DNA from: Athripsodes cinereus
Taxonomy: Eukaryota > Arthropoda > Insecta > Trichoptera > Leptoceridae
Length of the DNA: 64,000 nucleotides
Assembly: GCA_947579605.1 (NCBI GenBank)
Contig: OX388316.1
Coordinates: 18,231,290 to 18,295,289 of the forward strand
Reading direction: 5' to 3'
This document shows, piece by piece, positions 1 to 12,205 of the stretch. Each line of letters begins with the position of its first letter. The first letter of the stretch is position 1. The position numbers and the translations under genes were made by a program. A model generated the notes under the pieces. The model was not told where the DNA came from, did not search any database, and saw only the letters and a list, made by a program, of their open reading frames with translations.

Positions 1-630
1 AGTTTATAAGATTTATCTATATAAGTATTTTAACATAACCTTCTTTCTAAGTCTCTCAAAATCAAATGTGAATATATAGTTCCATATATTAAATGTCGTC
101 TCTCACCTCATGAAGTGAAATGATGAAGGTAATGAATGGTTTGAAGAGTAAGACAGTATTCTTCTATATCTTGAGAAGGTTTTACAGAAAGAAAGTAGGT
201 ACATTAGATACTCTATCAATCCGCTTTATACTAAAGAGTCTCTTGAGATGATCTTTCCGTTTTGTAAACCAGGATCGGTTTCAACTAAAATTGTCACTTG
301 TAAAGTAAAACCATAGTTTTCTCTCTTCAGATGTCAGGTTTGTAGGAAGAATACATAGAGAAAAAAATGGGTAGCAAGGACACATGAAAAACCTGTAAAA
401 GAGAAGAAAAACAAAAACTTAATACTGACAATTTATCGATATGTTTTTCTTTTTTAATTATTTATTTATTCATTCTATATACAGTTAAAAGTTAACAATA
501 AAAAAAAATTAAAATATATCCATAGATACTAACTTTTAAAAATAAGTAAGTAAGTATAAAATCGATTTTTTAATAACTCCATGTTTTTATGTAATATTCT
601 TCATTTCTAAAATAATATGAATTATAACTT
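1..630. other. AT-rich non-coding DNA
   Basis: No gene, RNA or recognised repeat seen. Stops are frequent in all frames. Confidence 0.6.
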
Positions 631-749
631 ACACTTTCACTTGATTATTTATTTAAAAAAATATATATATTCTGTGCTTGTCTGTTTTTCATGAGCATGA
701 CCGTTCGAAAAGCTTTTATTTTTTTAATAAATAATCAATTGAAAGTGAA
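631..749. repeat. Small inverted-repeat (MITE-like) element
   Basis: Arms at about 631-663 and 718-749 are near-complementary: the left arm runs ACTTTCACTTGATTATTTAT, and the right carries its reverse complement with one or two changes. The spacer is about 55 bp. No target duplication is obvious. Probably a short foldback MITE, but AT-richness makes chance pairing easier. Confidence 0.45.
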
Positions 750-2310
750 ACGTGGTGTTACATTATTTTAAAATAATTTCAAATGCATTAAACTTTCATA
801 GTGTTGCTTTTTAAAAATAGAATTGATATATATTTAAGTTTTATGTATTTTGTACTTTTCCAGTAAGTGCAATAAATTGTGAAGATTTTTAAATGAAAAA
901 CGTGACCATTGAAAATATTTAAACTAGAAATAAAATCACGAGTAGACAAAAATATAATATCAAAAATGTTTTTCTCACACCAGAACAAATTTACTATGTG
1001 CAGTTGAAGGTATTATTATAAGGTATATTTGAATTCATGTTTATCAATAATAATATATCGCAACACAACACTGCATAATATGAAGCACACGAGTGCAGAT
1101 CTTTGGAATCGTTAAATACGCTGAACACTCCTGCATGATGGCTTCAGTACAATGAGAATTTTCTATATTTTGCAGTAGTCCGCACACGGCTCTAATATCA
1201 TGTACAATATAATATATTACACGTAGCCATTGATCTAAATAGCTGGATAAACTACATAGAACAACATTGTTTTTTTTTATTTATCTTTCTATCTAAGTGA
1301 CATCTCTTTTGAGTTGGCGTGTGGAAGGTGACAAACTGACAAAAATGATCAACTCTATCTTGTTTTGTCTTCTTACTTCCAATTAAGAATGAATAAATTA
1401 CTAAGGAAATTTACCATTATTGGACAATGAAGTAGGTACTTATCCATATTAAAATAAAACAGCATCAATTTTTTTAAACAAAAAGTATAATTACTTAAAT
1501 ATCTCAAAAATATTATTGAAACGTTATTAAAATATATCAAACAAGTCGGCATAAAAACGATAGTTGCATCAGTCAAACCAATAACAGCTCTTGTTTCTCT
1601 CTAAACGAAAGAGGCGTAAATTGACTTATGTAATCGATTGCATATTACTGGCATTCACTGCACATTTCCAGTGGGTATATAATACATATGTTTCAATGGA
1701 TACACTATACGTTTTGATACAACATCTCAAGCGATATTTGAACGTTTAGAAGAGTCGTCGCTTCTTGCTCGTATGTAGGTCACAGCTTTATAGCACAGCA
1801 TAACACTTCTACTATTGGACGAATATATATCTGCACTGCATTGTGCGCTACCCTAGTAGCTGGTTGCTTCCATACTATATACTTACACAACATCAATATT
1901 TCTGGTGAAAATGTATGGGGAATGATCCATTACTATCAGCTACCTTGAAATCTCTGCACATAGATAAATAATAGGTGTAATATTTTTCAGTACATGTGAA
2001 TATTCATAGACATTGTTCTACAAAATAGTACCGAGTGAATGATACATTTTTACATTTCAAGTTACACAATTACCATTATATTAATTTTGTTTGGGAATCG
2101 ACGACATAATCAGTAACAGACCTAATAAATCAAATCAATTTAATAAATTAGAAAAGCGATTGATCAAAGAAAATGAAAAGCAATTTTATTCCAATCGATG
2201 AATAACCTTTTGTCTAATTGATGCATGTTTATATGTGTACTTGTGATTTCAATAATTTTTTAAACAAAATAAAATACAATGTAATAAAAAATACATATTT
2301 ACTTTTCAAG
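750..2310. other. AT-rich non-coding DNA
   Basis: I see no coding region or recognised repeat. The open frames here are short, isolated and of biased AT-rich composition. Confidence 0.55.
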
Positions 2311-2500
2311 AGTCCTTTTCAGTCGGGCAGGTGTTTGAAAATAAAGACATTTTACATCTTAAATTCATCGATGAGGTTTTGTACCCATCCTGAATTCCTT
2401 AATTGTTCTGTCGGCACGAAGACTGAAGATAATAAGTTGCATGTTTATTACAATCAGGTGATTTGCTGGTTACCCCAATTGAGGGATATGCCTCGATGGT
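2311..2500 (+). repeat. R-A dispersed repeat, full-length copy
   Basis: This ~190-bp unit recurs in the window. Hallmarks in order: a GGCAGGTGTT-type start, AAATTCA-CGATGAGG, a GGCACG(G/A)AGA block, TTGCATGTTTATTAC, and TACCCCA followed by GGGATATGCC. Other copies lie at 4171, 25312 (interrupted), 52591 and 55921 on plus, and at 15543, 30404 and 49918 on minus. It has no coding potential and could be a SINE or a non-LTR tail; no pol III boxes were recognised. Confidence 0.7.
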
Positions 2501-3160
2501 TTAGTATTATAGTAGTAGAAAATATTCAAGCTCTTCTGATGACTACTCCTCTTATTGGATGGATGACTTACGCTTCAATTTAGTGAACAAATGCCCTGTA
2601 TTCTAAATGGCTTATTTTTAATAGCCCAAAAACACGACTTGATGGTTTATTTTATGCAATTAGTCTACTAGCAATTTCACTCGTATGTGAAAAATATTTA
2701 TTTTGTATAAATTAAAATGTGAAGAAAGTCTAAAACTTACGGATTAAATTTATTTAGTTCTTTTAATGAAATATTCAATTATGTACAGCGAAAAAAAAAA
2801 CCATTTTTATGGGATATTCTACATCCCAGGAAAAAAATTATTATAAAACTTTAATGAAAGGATTTTTTTATATTCGAACATCAAAGCATTGCGATACCGA
2901 AGAAAATCTAGAAAAATCCCTCACGCTTCAAGAGTTTTCAGTTTGTGAAAAGAATTTATATATAAACTCAGCTTGTATAGTACTAATCTGATACATAGAA
3001 GAATATCTGTATGTTGAATAAAAAAGCGTATACATGTATTTGTTTGCTTTATTATGCAAAGAACTACTTTATACGAGTATGATAACATAGTCAGTGGAGA
3101 AAACAGCCCAATTTTTATCAACAGCTCACAGAATGGAATAAAAATCTATTGTTATACGAC
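2501..3160. other. AT-rich non-coding DNA
   Basis: Nothing recognised. Short open frames here look random. Confidence 0.55.
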
Positions 3161-3161
3161 A

Positions 3162-3345
3162 TATTCTTCTTCTTCAAGTGTCTTGTCGGGTCTCCCCAAC
3201 GTTGGCGATCACCTCGGCGAACTTGTCCCTGTCCTGGACTGCTCGGAACAGCTCTTCCACACTTCGGATGCCGGTCCACTCCCTTATTTTCGCAGCCAGA
3301 ACATCTGTCTCCTACCGAACATCTGTCTCCTACAAACCAAGAAAC
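3162..3345 (-). pseudogene. RTE-type reverse transcriptase C-terminal tail fragment
   Basis: Read on the minus strand, about 3260-3190 encodes RSVEELFRAVQDRDKFAEVI and then ANVG. This is the same C-terminal tail as in the fragment at 11983-12205 (ELFRVAQDREAFARVIANVG). In this family it is the end of the single retrotransposon ORF, just before a 3' UTR rich in AGAAGAAGAA, which is also seen here at 3162-3175. The upstream part is lost and carries a 15-bp direct duplication (ACATCTGTCTCCTAC twice, about 3300-3335). It is a 5'-truncated, non-functional copy. Confidence 0.7.
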
Positions 3346-3734
3346 AGGCATAGAACGAACATAAAACATGGATTTACATGTAATTCTTTTTTTTTTCAAT
3401 TTATTTTACTTATGTCTTCAATACAAAGGATTTGAATTTGAAATATCATTGAATAGTGAGGAGTGATAAATGTATTTCTTGTTTTACGATATCTGCTGCC
3501 TATAATAATATAATACTATTGTAATGAAATGGATAGCGATATGACCGGATACTAAATAATGAATATCCGACGTCACTATGTATAAACTGGATAACTAAGT
3601 GGTGTACTGTAAAAGGCAGGATTACATAAAACATCGAGAACTGAAAATATCGCGTAATTACATAAAACATCGTGAATTGATATAGCGATGGGTATGGTAC
3701 CCTATACTTTACTATACCCTCATACCGTGTCCCA
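3346..3734. other. Non-coding spacer
   Basis: No gene seen. About 3690-3740 contains a short CCCAAGTGGGATAGG stretch that may be a decayed piece of R-A. Confidence 0.4.
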
Positions 3735-4110
3735 AGTGGGATAGGCAGAGAGAACGAAATGCCAAATAGATTTATCTTTACACTCTTCCTTCACTTCTTC
3801 CACATTCATACAATTTCTCATGCACGCACGTCGGTTACTCTTACTCGACACACGGCCGTCCTTAAGATCGTTTATCGTACGTATTCACGTGATCAAGCCA
3901 CGTGATTCTCGGACGCCCTCGATTTCTCATACCCTTTCTTTCTGACAAGTGTATCCATTTTGTCATTCATACCTACCTCGATCATTCGTTCAACATGTCC
4001 AAACCACCGTAACTTATTGAGGCGAATCTGTCCACAACACTCTTCTTACATCCGCTCATTCTTCACTCTCATGCAACGTTTTACCAACCATTCTTCTCAG
4101 CGCTACGCTA
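3735..4110 (-). pseudogene. Decayed RTE-type reverse transcriptase C-terminus
   Basis: Minus-strand translation near 4020-3985 gives KLRWFGHVERMIEV, the conserved W-GHV-RM element after the RT thumb in RTE-like non-LTR retrotransposons. It is followed by a basic RGRP-type stretch and WLDHV (about 3900). Stops and frameshifts break the frame, so it is a dead fragment. The piece at 9062-9290 shares the same sequence (about 3800-3910 matches 9090-9210) and is a second copy of the same family. The assignment rests on the motif, not on a search. Confidence 0.65.
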
Positions 4111-4170
4111 GCCACCCCTATTTTTAATGGAACGCAACTGACGACCTACATGTTCATTACATGCAGTAAG

Positions 4171-4258
4171 GTAATTGACTTTTTGGCACGGAGAAGACAG
4201 CTTGCATGTTTTCTACGTGCAACTGGTCCGCTTCACTTGTGGGATGTGCCGTGAAGGT
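4171..4258 (+). repeat. R-A repeat, 3' half
   Basis: Contains GGCACGGAGAAGACAGCTTG, then GCATGTT, CAACTGGTCC and CACTTGTGGGATGTGCCGTG, matching the second half of the R-A unit. The first half is absent. Confidence 0.65.
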
Positions 4259-6164
4259 TGATGATGGCTTTCCCAGTCGACTGTGTGATGGTTACTAAGT
4301 TATTGCTCGCATGTATATTAAAACAAGCATTCTGAAAACTTTATTAATAGAGTTTTACAAAGTTTTTATGTTAAGTTTATTATTTCTAGTTTCAATATTC
4401 GGTCGAAGAGCGAAAATATTCGGGATAAATCGGACACTGAATTGTCACCGAATATCCGTTTTATCTTTGATACACATACACAAGCATTCTACTTAACGAC
4501 AAAGGGCCTTGTGTTTCCACAAGGGACCCCACAAATATTTATGATAAAACCTTTTGATGTACGCATTTTCAATTTGTATTCACTTTGTATGTAAAATACA
4601 ACATCAAAAAACTAAATCAATAGCTTACTAGCTGTTAACTCTGCATTGCTTTGAGAATTGTAACTATGGTAATCTACCTAAAGATTTTGGAGCATAAAAC
4701 TGATGGTAAACCGACATAGTGATAAAAAAATAATGTATTGTTTTCAAATATCAAATTATTCTTCACATTATATTATTATCTTTGGAATGAATGAAGGAAA
4801 CAACTTTGTTATCCATAAATAAATTCTAGGAGAGCATTAATTGTCCCGTTACATTTTTAGTTAATGAGTTTATAGTATATAAAAATCAAATATTTTATAC
4901 AGAAACGGGCTCAAATATTTTCACGGATGTATTCAAAATTTCATTAGGTTTGAAACGACATTTAATATTTCGATGTCTGTCGTTACAATACACCATCTTT
5001 TGAAATGTTGTTTCGGCGCGTCAATGTCGAATTGTGATTATATTATGAATTAACCATCCAGCACACCCTGTTCGTGTGTGTGTGTGTGTTTTTTTAACGA
5101 AATTTTAGAAAAAATGCACCCTATACTCTCGAAAGGAGTGTAGAACGGCAAATATAATATAAAGAAAAGGAAGAACAGAATGCTTTCCTGAAAAAAATAA
5201 TATAAGGTATAGATATGTCTTTGAACCACTTATATTGACTATGTAGACCATATTATTTTCTAAAGACATTTTGTGAATTATTTTTGTGTACATAACAAAA
5301 GATTCTAATATATATTTTATAAATTTTAATATAGTGATCAGTTGCTTGATGGTTTAGTCTCGGACTTCCAATTCAGAGATCTCGATTTATATTCCACCTG
5401 CTACTGATCTTCTCCACCAGTTATTTCTAATCCGACTCCGTTCACAAAATATATTATAATTACAGTTCCAGATATTATTTTATTACTTCTTTGCAAAAGT
5501 TTTGATATACCTACATACAAATTAATTATAATAAAAGTAAAATTTTATAACCTTTTCGAAAGAACGACGAAGAAAATGTGATAAGTTAGAAGTTTGGGTG
5601 TGAGTTGAATAATCTAGAACTCTGAAAATAGCTCATCACCAGTCCTCGAGTGTCGCTAGGTTCATTAGCATATTTAATGGAATGGAAATACGAAGAAACA
5701 CTCCCTACAATGTGGGGATAGGGGTGAAAATATACATAGATACGTAGGTATATGAAAATAATTATATCATAATATTTATCGGTATTATTTTTTAGATACG
5801 TAGTGGCATATAACAATTGAGAAATTCTATATTTTTATCTTTATCTAGAAAAACATATATCTTTCGTCATAAATGTATTTTTTTATGACACAGGGACCAC
5901 GACCTGAGGACAAGAGGTTCATTACAATCAGTACGTCCGTTAGCTACCCACTTGTGGGTTTTCCACATTTCTACACTGTAGACAGATAGATGAAAAACTA
6001 TTAAGTATGTGTTCCATACATTTTGCAAAAAAAGTTCAATCTTATGACCACTGAAATGTATGTAGAAATATCGAAGCTTTCAATGTTTCAATTAGTCGAA
6101 ATATTTTTTTACCCAGTTTGCGGTCTTTATTAATATTTTACTGCAAACTGGATTGTCCATTTTT
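4259..6164. other. AT-rich non-coding DNA
   Basis: No gene recognised. A short (GT)n run lies at about 5074-5090. Confidence 0.5.
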
Positions 6165-6235
6165 AACACCAAGTCACTCAAAGACACCATTCTTTACGCT
6201 CTGGTATCGTTGTTGTAAAAACGGTGTATTGTAAA
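6165..6235 (-). repeat. Short fragment of a retroelement tail shared with 39250-39325
   Basis: The stretch TACGCTCTGGTATCGTTGTT, preceded by a CATTCT-type block and followed by a TGTATTGTAAAA-type block, closely matches 39280-39320, which lies in the 3' part of the minus-strand reverse transcriptase relic at 39160-40920. It is probably an isolated terminal fragment of that family. Confidence 0.45.
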
Positions 6236-9061
6236 AAATTGCAAATATTTTTTTGCAGTGTCAGACATTTAATACCTACAATAAATACAATTACACAACG
6301 ATTAATAATTTGTTATGACATCATCGTGTAATTCAAAATTGAGCAGGGTTCATCCTTTGAGAGATATGAGGGCTAGTGTTTTATTTAATAATATTAATTA
6401 ACAAAATACATCTTCAAGTTAATACTTGATCATTAGTCATAAAAAAACTCAATAAAACATTTTAACCGATTTCATCGTTTTTCAGAAATACTAGTAAGAA
6501 TTATTGAGTGTTGCTAATATTAAACATTAAGAAAGTTGCCATCGTAACAATATAAGTCCCAAAGGGTGATGATATTTAATGAAAGATCCTGAAGCGTATT
6601 ATAATGAAACACAACATATTGTGTGAGCTTTCGTGTCATTCAACATGAGTAAGAGCACAAAGCTCCCAGTATTAAAGGATTTTCCCTTGTTTATTACTGT
6701 AATTAAGAAATAATGAAGACCGCCACTACGTATTTCATATATTGTATTAACTAACACTTGTACGTCACACACGATGAAACATGTTGTATTTTATTAATTC
6801 TTCTATAGTCTCTGTAAAATATAATATAATAGAAATAATTTATAAAGATATCTCACTTTACATAGGTATCTCACTCTTCACAAAGACATTAGAAATGAAA
6901 TGATTTCATTCACTTTTATCAAGTACATTATTTGACAGATCACTCGTAAGCGAGTGGATGGCCTTTGAATATAGAATAGAATAGAGTGGTAGTACATTAA
7001 TGATTCTCTTTGCTAAAATTTCATGTTTTATCATGCGTAATATTTTGACAAAAATATCAGTCATGGTCTGTTCTTCGTATTATCTAATGACCTATAATGG
7101 TATAGACTAGTTAAGCAATAATAATTTTCTCAGACAACATGTTACAAAATTAATAATAATAATATTAGGCCGTTTCACTCCATGACATTAACATGTATAT
7201 AACGTTCCTTTTCCTGCTTATGCTTAAGTATTGCACATCCTTTATTCTTGAGAAAGCCATAGAAAGACTCCTAAAAATAATCAATGTCCTTGCAACATGA
7301 ATATGTTTGATCGCAAAAAAATTTTGGTCGCATTACCAACTGTTCCTTTAAAATTCTTATCTACACAATAAATGTTGATGGTATTATCGTGTTTTTATGC
7401 CCCAACATAATCCTTGACTAGCAGCACATTGCAGCATTTAGGTATATAAATACATATTGTATAAAATCCATAAAGTGCACAACTATTTTTATCCGCATTC
7501 ATGCAGCATGGCCAAGCGCTCTTTGTTTTATGTACGGAGGTAGTTGTATTTCTCTTTTAATAAAGAAATACCTAATACATAAATAGTTCAGCAACGAACT
7601 CGCAAATATAAATTTAATTAAGCACGTTTATAAACCTGACTTAATCAAGAAATAAAATGTTATTATTTTGTTTTAAAACTACTTTTTTAAAGTGACTAGA
7701 ATGTCGACATATAATGTCTTTTTAAAACAGCACCTGATTATTCTTAAAAAAAAATAAAAAAATATCGTATTTAGATTTTGTCAAGAGTAACCCTACTGGG
7801 CCTAACAATGAGTATACAGTTTTTAATATATTAAAATTTACATCTGGGAAGAATATTACAATAATTTATTTGTATCTTGAATTGTACAACAATAACAATA
7901 TCTAGGTATACGAATATGCTATTTATACAATCCTTCACTTACGATTTTTCTTAGAAATTATTTTGGTTTTCAAGTTACTGAAACGAGCCACTTTAATAAA
8001 GTATTTGTAAAACTAAAAGAATAATTTTATATCCTGAGAAGTATGAAGTTTTTCTAAATTAATACCAATAAAATACAATAAACCTGACTGATAAGTGTAA
8101 CTTTGATTTATTTGAAAATTTTGAACTAAAACTAGCTTCCAATGAATAACAAGTTAGTTATGGAAATGCTACAATATTTTTATCGCATCATATCTCTACG
8201 CATATCTTCGCATTCTATCGCATCATAACAGATCTACTGTTAAAAACATTGATAAGAATAGCTGAAATTGACTCTTAACATGCCTGCATGAATGTACTCA
8301 TTAATTTAGCATATAAATCTAACATAACTAAAATTTGCATAAAAATATTGAAACAACATGTTAACATTAAAACCCTACTTTCCTTATTATGACATAACGA
8401 TTATGCACGGTTTTTTTATAAATGTGCAGGTTTCGTGAGACGTTAATATGGAAATAATTTTACGAGCATAAATATAATATTGTTGTTATTTGTATAACAT
8501 TATATTTGCATTTACCTTGTGAAATCGTGATTGTGAAAATGTATTATACAATACAAAAAAACAACAAATTTTTGTTATAACCGTTGCATTCAAACCAAAT
8601 ATTCTCAATATTTTTCTAAAACATACCATTTCATTAAATTTCTTATTTAATATTTACACAATTTTTATTTCAACGAATATGGTATTACGAAATCACCGAA
8701 GTAACGCAATTTCTTTCATCTAATTATGGTGTGAAAAAATTCGGAATTATTAATTTTAAGTCATCATATAACTATTTTTTATCAGTTATTTTATAATAAA
8801 TAAATAAAGTAATAAATCATTATAAATCACCTCTTCTCACGATGTTTACAATGCCTAATCCTTAACAGGTGCAGCTATTGTTTTCAATTATTTTGTTTTT
8901 GTAGATGTTTTAACAAAAATATTAGTCAGTATTATATCGCTCGTCAATGGTATAGGTTTACCGAAATCGATTGCGATTTTAATAATCAAGTAACGGATGT
9001 GCATTGTAGAATACTTAAAAAACATTCAAAATAACTATTTTTTCGCTGTCTATAGGAAGAG
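6236..9061. other. AT-rich non-coding DNA
   Basis: About 2.8 kb without a credible reading frame or recognised repeat. No structured RNA gene seen. Confidence 0.5.
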
Positions 9062-9290
9062 AGGATGGATCGCTTTAAGAGAGGATAGACCTTCGCTCTT
9101 TCCACATTCATAAAATTTGTCATGTACGCAAGCCGATTTCTCGTACTCAACACGCGGCTGTCCTAGGGATTTAATCAACGTAATCAAGCCACGTTGTTCT
9201 CTGAAGGTTTGAACCCCTTCTTTCAGACAGATGCATCTTCTACGTCATACATCATGATCATCAATATGCGCCACGCCATCGTAACTTTTT
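9062..9290 (-). pseudogene. Decayed RTE-type reverse transcriptase C-terminus, second copy
   Basis: It shares with 3735-4110 the blocks TTCCACATTCATA, a CATG-ACGCA-G-CG block, a CACGCGGCTGTCCT-like block and AATCAAGCCACGT. On the minus strand the LRW motif is still readable near 9285, but the GHV box and the frame beyond are destroyed. It is directly followed by a minus-strand 3' UTR of a different element at 9291, so two retroelement fragments abut. Confidence 0.6.
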
Positions 9291-9475
9291 TTATTTTATC
9301 AATTTTTAACATTGTTTTCATAGTTAACAAATACATAAAACATTAAATTTCAATTACTCAATTTCAAAAAAAGATAATCTCGTGTTTTGATGTGAGTCAC
9401 ATTGTTACAATATAACAAAACAATACAAAAAGCAAAATAAAAAATAAAACACCATCAGAACACTACTCAAACATA
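9291..9475 (-). repeat. 3' UTR fragment of a CR1/Jockey-type element
   Basis: The reverse complement matches the 3' UTR of the element at 34600-35425: AATGTTTTAT, GTATTTGTTAACTATG, CAAAACACGAGATT and ATTGTAACAATGT occur in the same order. The coding part is absent. Copies at both places show that the family is dispersed and usually 5'-truncated. Confidence 0.7.
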
Positions 9476-9615
9476 CCCATTAAACTTGAAAACTTGGAAA
9501 AACACACATCGTCTTGAGATACGAATATGACGGATATAACCCATAAGAAGAAGAGATAGATAGCATTAAATTACTAAATTTTCATAAACAAACTATTCAC
9601 TTTATTGCAATATTA

Positions 9616-9760
9616 TTAATTTATTTATTTATTCAATTTATTCTTCACTGTACATTGGTAACAATAATGAAATAGTGTCATAAAAATAACAATTATAAAT
9701 TCAATGTACAGAGGGCGAGTTTATTGCTAAAATGCGATGTTTTCCAACTAACCCGGTAAT
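9616..9760 (-). repeat. T-family non-LTR 3' tail
   Basis: The minus strand ends in GTACAGTGAAGAATAAAT-type sequence followed by ATTT/ATTC repeats. Inside is the family core (plus-strand reading GGGCGAGTTTATTGCT and TTCCAACTAACCC). A perfect 10-bp stem pairs 9648-9657 with 9702-9711. Other copies: 10475, 10870, 23311, 38708 and 62620 (same orientation) and 37800 (opposite). Family-specific 3' ends of this type are what target-primed reverse transcription leaves behind after 5' truncation. Confidence 0.65.
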
Positions 9761-10868
9761 TAATATTAAAATGAAATATAAAAAAAAACACCATACATAT
9801 AATTATTATATACACCCTTACATATCAACAGTCATAAAAGAAATAAAAATACAACACAAAGTAAACAAAAGAAAAGAAAAAGAACACATGCAAGCAACAA
9901 TGCACTTACGGACACATAATAATAAAAGTATAACATATTAAATTGCAGCGTGCACATGCATAGGGAAAGGGAAAAGGATTTAGGAGCAAGATGCTAAATT
10001 AATGTATTGCTGTCTCAAAGTTTGACAAGCTGTCGAGGTATTTTTTAGAAAACAATTCGTGCATGTGATATTTACAGCAGTTTGTAACCTGACAATATAT
10101 ATCCAAAATATAGGTACATTAAAAGGCAATTTATAAAACAATGAAATATTCGTGTTCTTGGTAAAACGCTACTCATACTTAACATCATAAACAATACGTA
10201 ACTAGTATGAACATAATGCAAACTTTTATGACTGTGTTGTGCTTTTCAAATAGCACAATATTATGAAATAAAGCTCCACCATAAAACTACACTTTTCCTT
10301 CGCGTATTGCATCAGTAATATTAAAAATCATATTGAATTTATACTTTCTAAGTTTCATCATACTATGAAAATAATTTAAAAAGATAATAAATTTTAGTGT
10401 GCTAAATATTAAAACAGAAATAATAAGCAGTAATAGAATAACAAAATGGTATATACAAATAATTTTACACAATGTTTGAGTTTATCGCAGAGGCGCGATA
10501 TCTTCCAACTCACCCGAATGAATGAAATTATACAATTTTTTTCACAATAACCATCATTGTTGTTTGTGAATATTTACAATATTTTGAATATCTACTGTTT
10601 CAAAGATGAATAAACTATCAATATTGTAATTATGAAACTTCTTCTTTTTTTCAGCTGATTTCGTTGAACCTTGGACCCACCAGTATTACAAAATTTTGTA
10701 TTGTTATTATTTTTTTAAATAATATCTTGAGAATATCAAAAGGAAAGCAAACCTTATACGAAAAATTATAACAATCTTAATAAATATTCTCGTGATTTTT
10801 TTTGCAAAGAGTGTGTAGATATAAATGTGTGTGAAGGTTAGAATATTTGAAAGCTGTAAGATAATAAT
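9761..10868. other. AT-rich DNA with a short T-family piece
   Basis: Mostly unrecognised. About 10475-10515 carries the T core (GAGTTTATCGCAGAGGCGCG, then CTTCCAACTCACCC). Confidence 0.5.
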
Positions 10869-10869
10869 A

Positions 10870-10995
10870 ATAATCTTTATTGCACAAAATTAGTATACAA
10901 TGAAGAAAAAAACATGGTAACATAACAATAAAATACATAATTTTGTGCAATGGGCGAGTTTATTGCTGAAGCGCAATATCTTCCAACTAACCCAT
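10870..10995 (-). repeat. T-family tail with a 14-bp terminal stem
   Basis: ATTGCACAAAATTA at 10879-10892 is perfectly complementary to 10938-10951. The family core GGGCGAGTTTATTGCT-AAGCGC and CTTCCAACTAACCC follows. The stem occupies the same place as the stem in the 9616 copy, but its sequence is different. Confidence 0.65.
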
Positions 10996-11280
10996 ATACA
11001 AGATACATATTCTTCCAAAAATGTTAAGTAGAACGATTGTTTGTCGGTGGAAGTCTTGTGAAATATACCTACTTAACGTAGATACGGACACAGACGGCAT
11101 ATCATGCTATACTTACCGTGGCTGTGAGCATAATATTACCCACAGTGACATTTGATGGACAGGCCATGTATAGAATTTACTGGAATTTATAATATAATGT
11201 TTAGTTTTTCGTTAACCAAATTTGACATTTTCATACATATTTCTCTCTCTTACTTTCTTTAAAAAAAATCTTAATAACAT

Positions 11281-11314
11281 GGACGGCGTTATGCAGAAAG
11301 CATCCAACCCACAA
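11281..11314 (+). repeat. Left TIR of element I
   Basis: Thirty-four bases matching the reverse complement of 13595-13628 with two mismatches. It contains TGCAGAAAGCATCCAACCCA. Confidence 0.85.
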
Positions 11315-11982
11315 TTTGTCGAAAACGAGTTAGATATGTCATCAAATAGCCAAACATGAAATCTTTATTTGCTGAAAACATCCAACCCCCATCTAACCTC
11401 AATAAGCTGTCGTTTCTATTTTTTCTAACCCACACCCTAATTATTTGAGATAAAATAACGTAAAAGGCATCCATGTGGTTTGAATGTATTTTGCTTTTTA
11501 TTGGTGTGCAAATATTGTCATACAAAATTTAAGTGAGAAAGCGTCCATGTGGTATAAACGTTATCAACGGAATAAAAATAAACCTGTTAAACTATTTACG
11601 AAATACGTCCATGTGGGTTGGACGTTTCTTACATACTCCACGATTGTTATTCGTCTATGCACGCATAATCTAGAAACATCTAACCCACATAGATGTTTTC
11701 TATAAATTGTTTATAGTGCCATTTTGCATTGTCAGTTTCGATATCGCTTGGTGTTTTACTTGTTTTTATTTTAAATTAAAGTGAATATTTTATATATTAC
11801 TTTATTTATTTTGTTATATGAATGATGATGTGCAAGAAGAATAAAATAAATAAATAAAAAAAAAATAATGTTTAATTAGTTTTTTTTTTTTTTTTTAATA
11901 TAAATCTAACGTTTGATACCATGAACTTCTTCTTCTTCTCGTGCCGTATCAGGTCCCCCGACGTTCTTCTTCTCGTGCCGTA

Positions 11983-12205
11983 TCAGGTCCCCCCGACGTT
12001 GGCAATCACTCTGGCGAAGGCTTCTCTATCTTGCGCGACCCGGAACAGCTCCCCCACATGTCTCATCCTGGTCCAGTATCTTATGTTGCGCAGCCAAGAC
12101 GTTTGCCTTTTACCAGGACCACGCTGCCCCTCAATCTTCCCCATCAGTATCAGCTGGAGCAAACTATACTTATCGCCCCGCAGAACGTGACCCAGATATT
12201 GGTTG
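11983..12205 (-). pseudogene. RTE-type retrotransposon ORF C-terminus (3' part of a 5'-inverted insertion)
   Basis: The minus frame from about 12205 reads NQYLGHVLRGDKYSLLQLIL, then a basic GPGKRQTSWLRNI segment, and ends in VIANVGGT followed by a stop at about 11984. This is the usual C-terminal tail of RTE/CRACK-like non-LTR ORFs (Y-LGH-LR, then R-GR-Q-SWL). The frame is uninterrupted. The 3' UTR (11935-11982) repeats a ~33-bp unit: CTTCTCGTGCCGTATCAGGT occurs twice at 11937-12000. Its 5' neighbour in the protein lies next to it in the opposite orientation, at 12203-12322. Confidence 0.8.

Noticed and set aside
2218..2583. 121-codon open frame
   Set aside because: It overlaps a dispersed R-A repeat and has no recognisable domain.
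5340..5440. tRNA-like SINE (GATGGTTTAGTCTCGGA, GATCTCGATTTATATTCC)
   Set aside because: The B box is too degraded and there is no second copy in the window.
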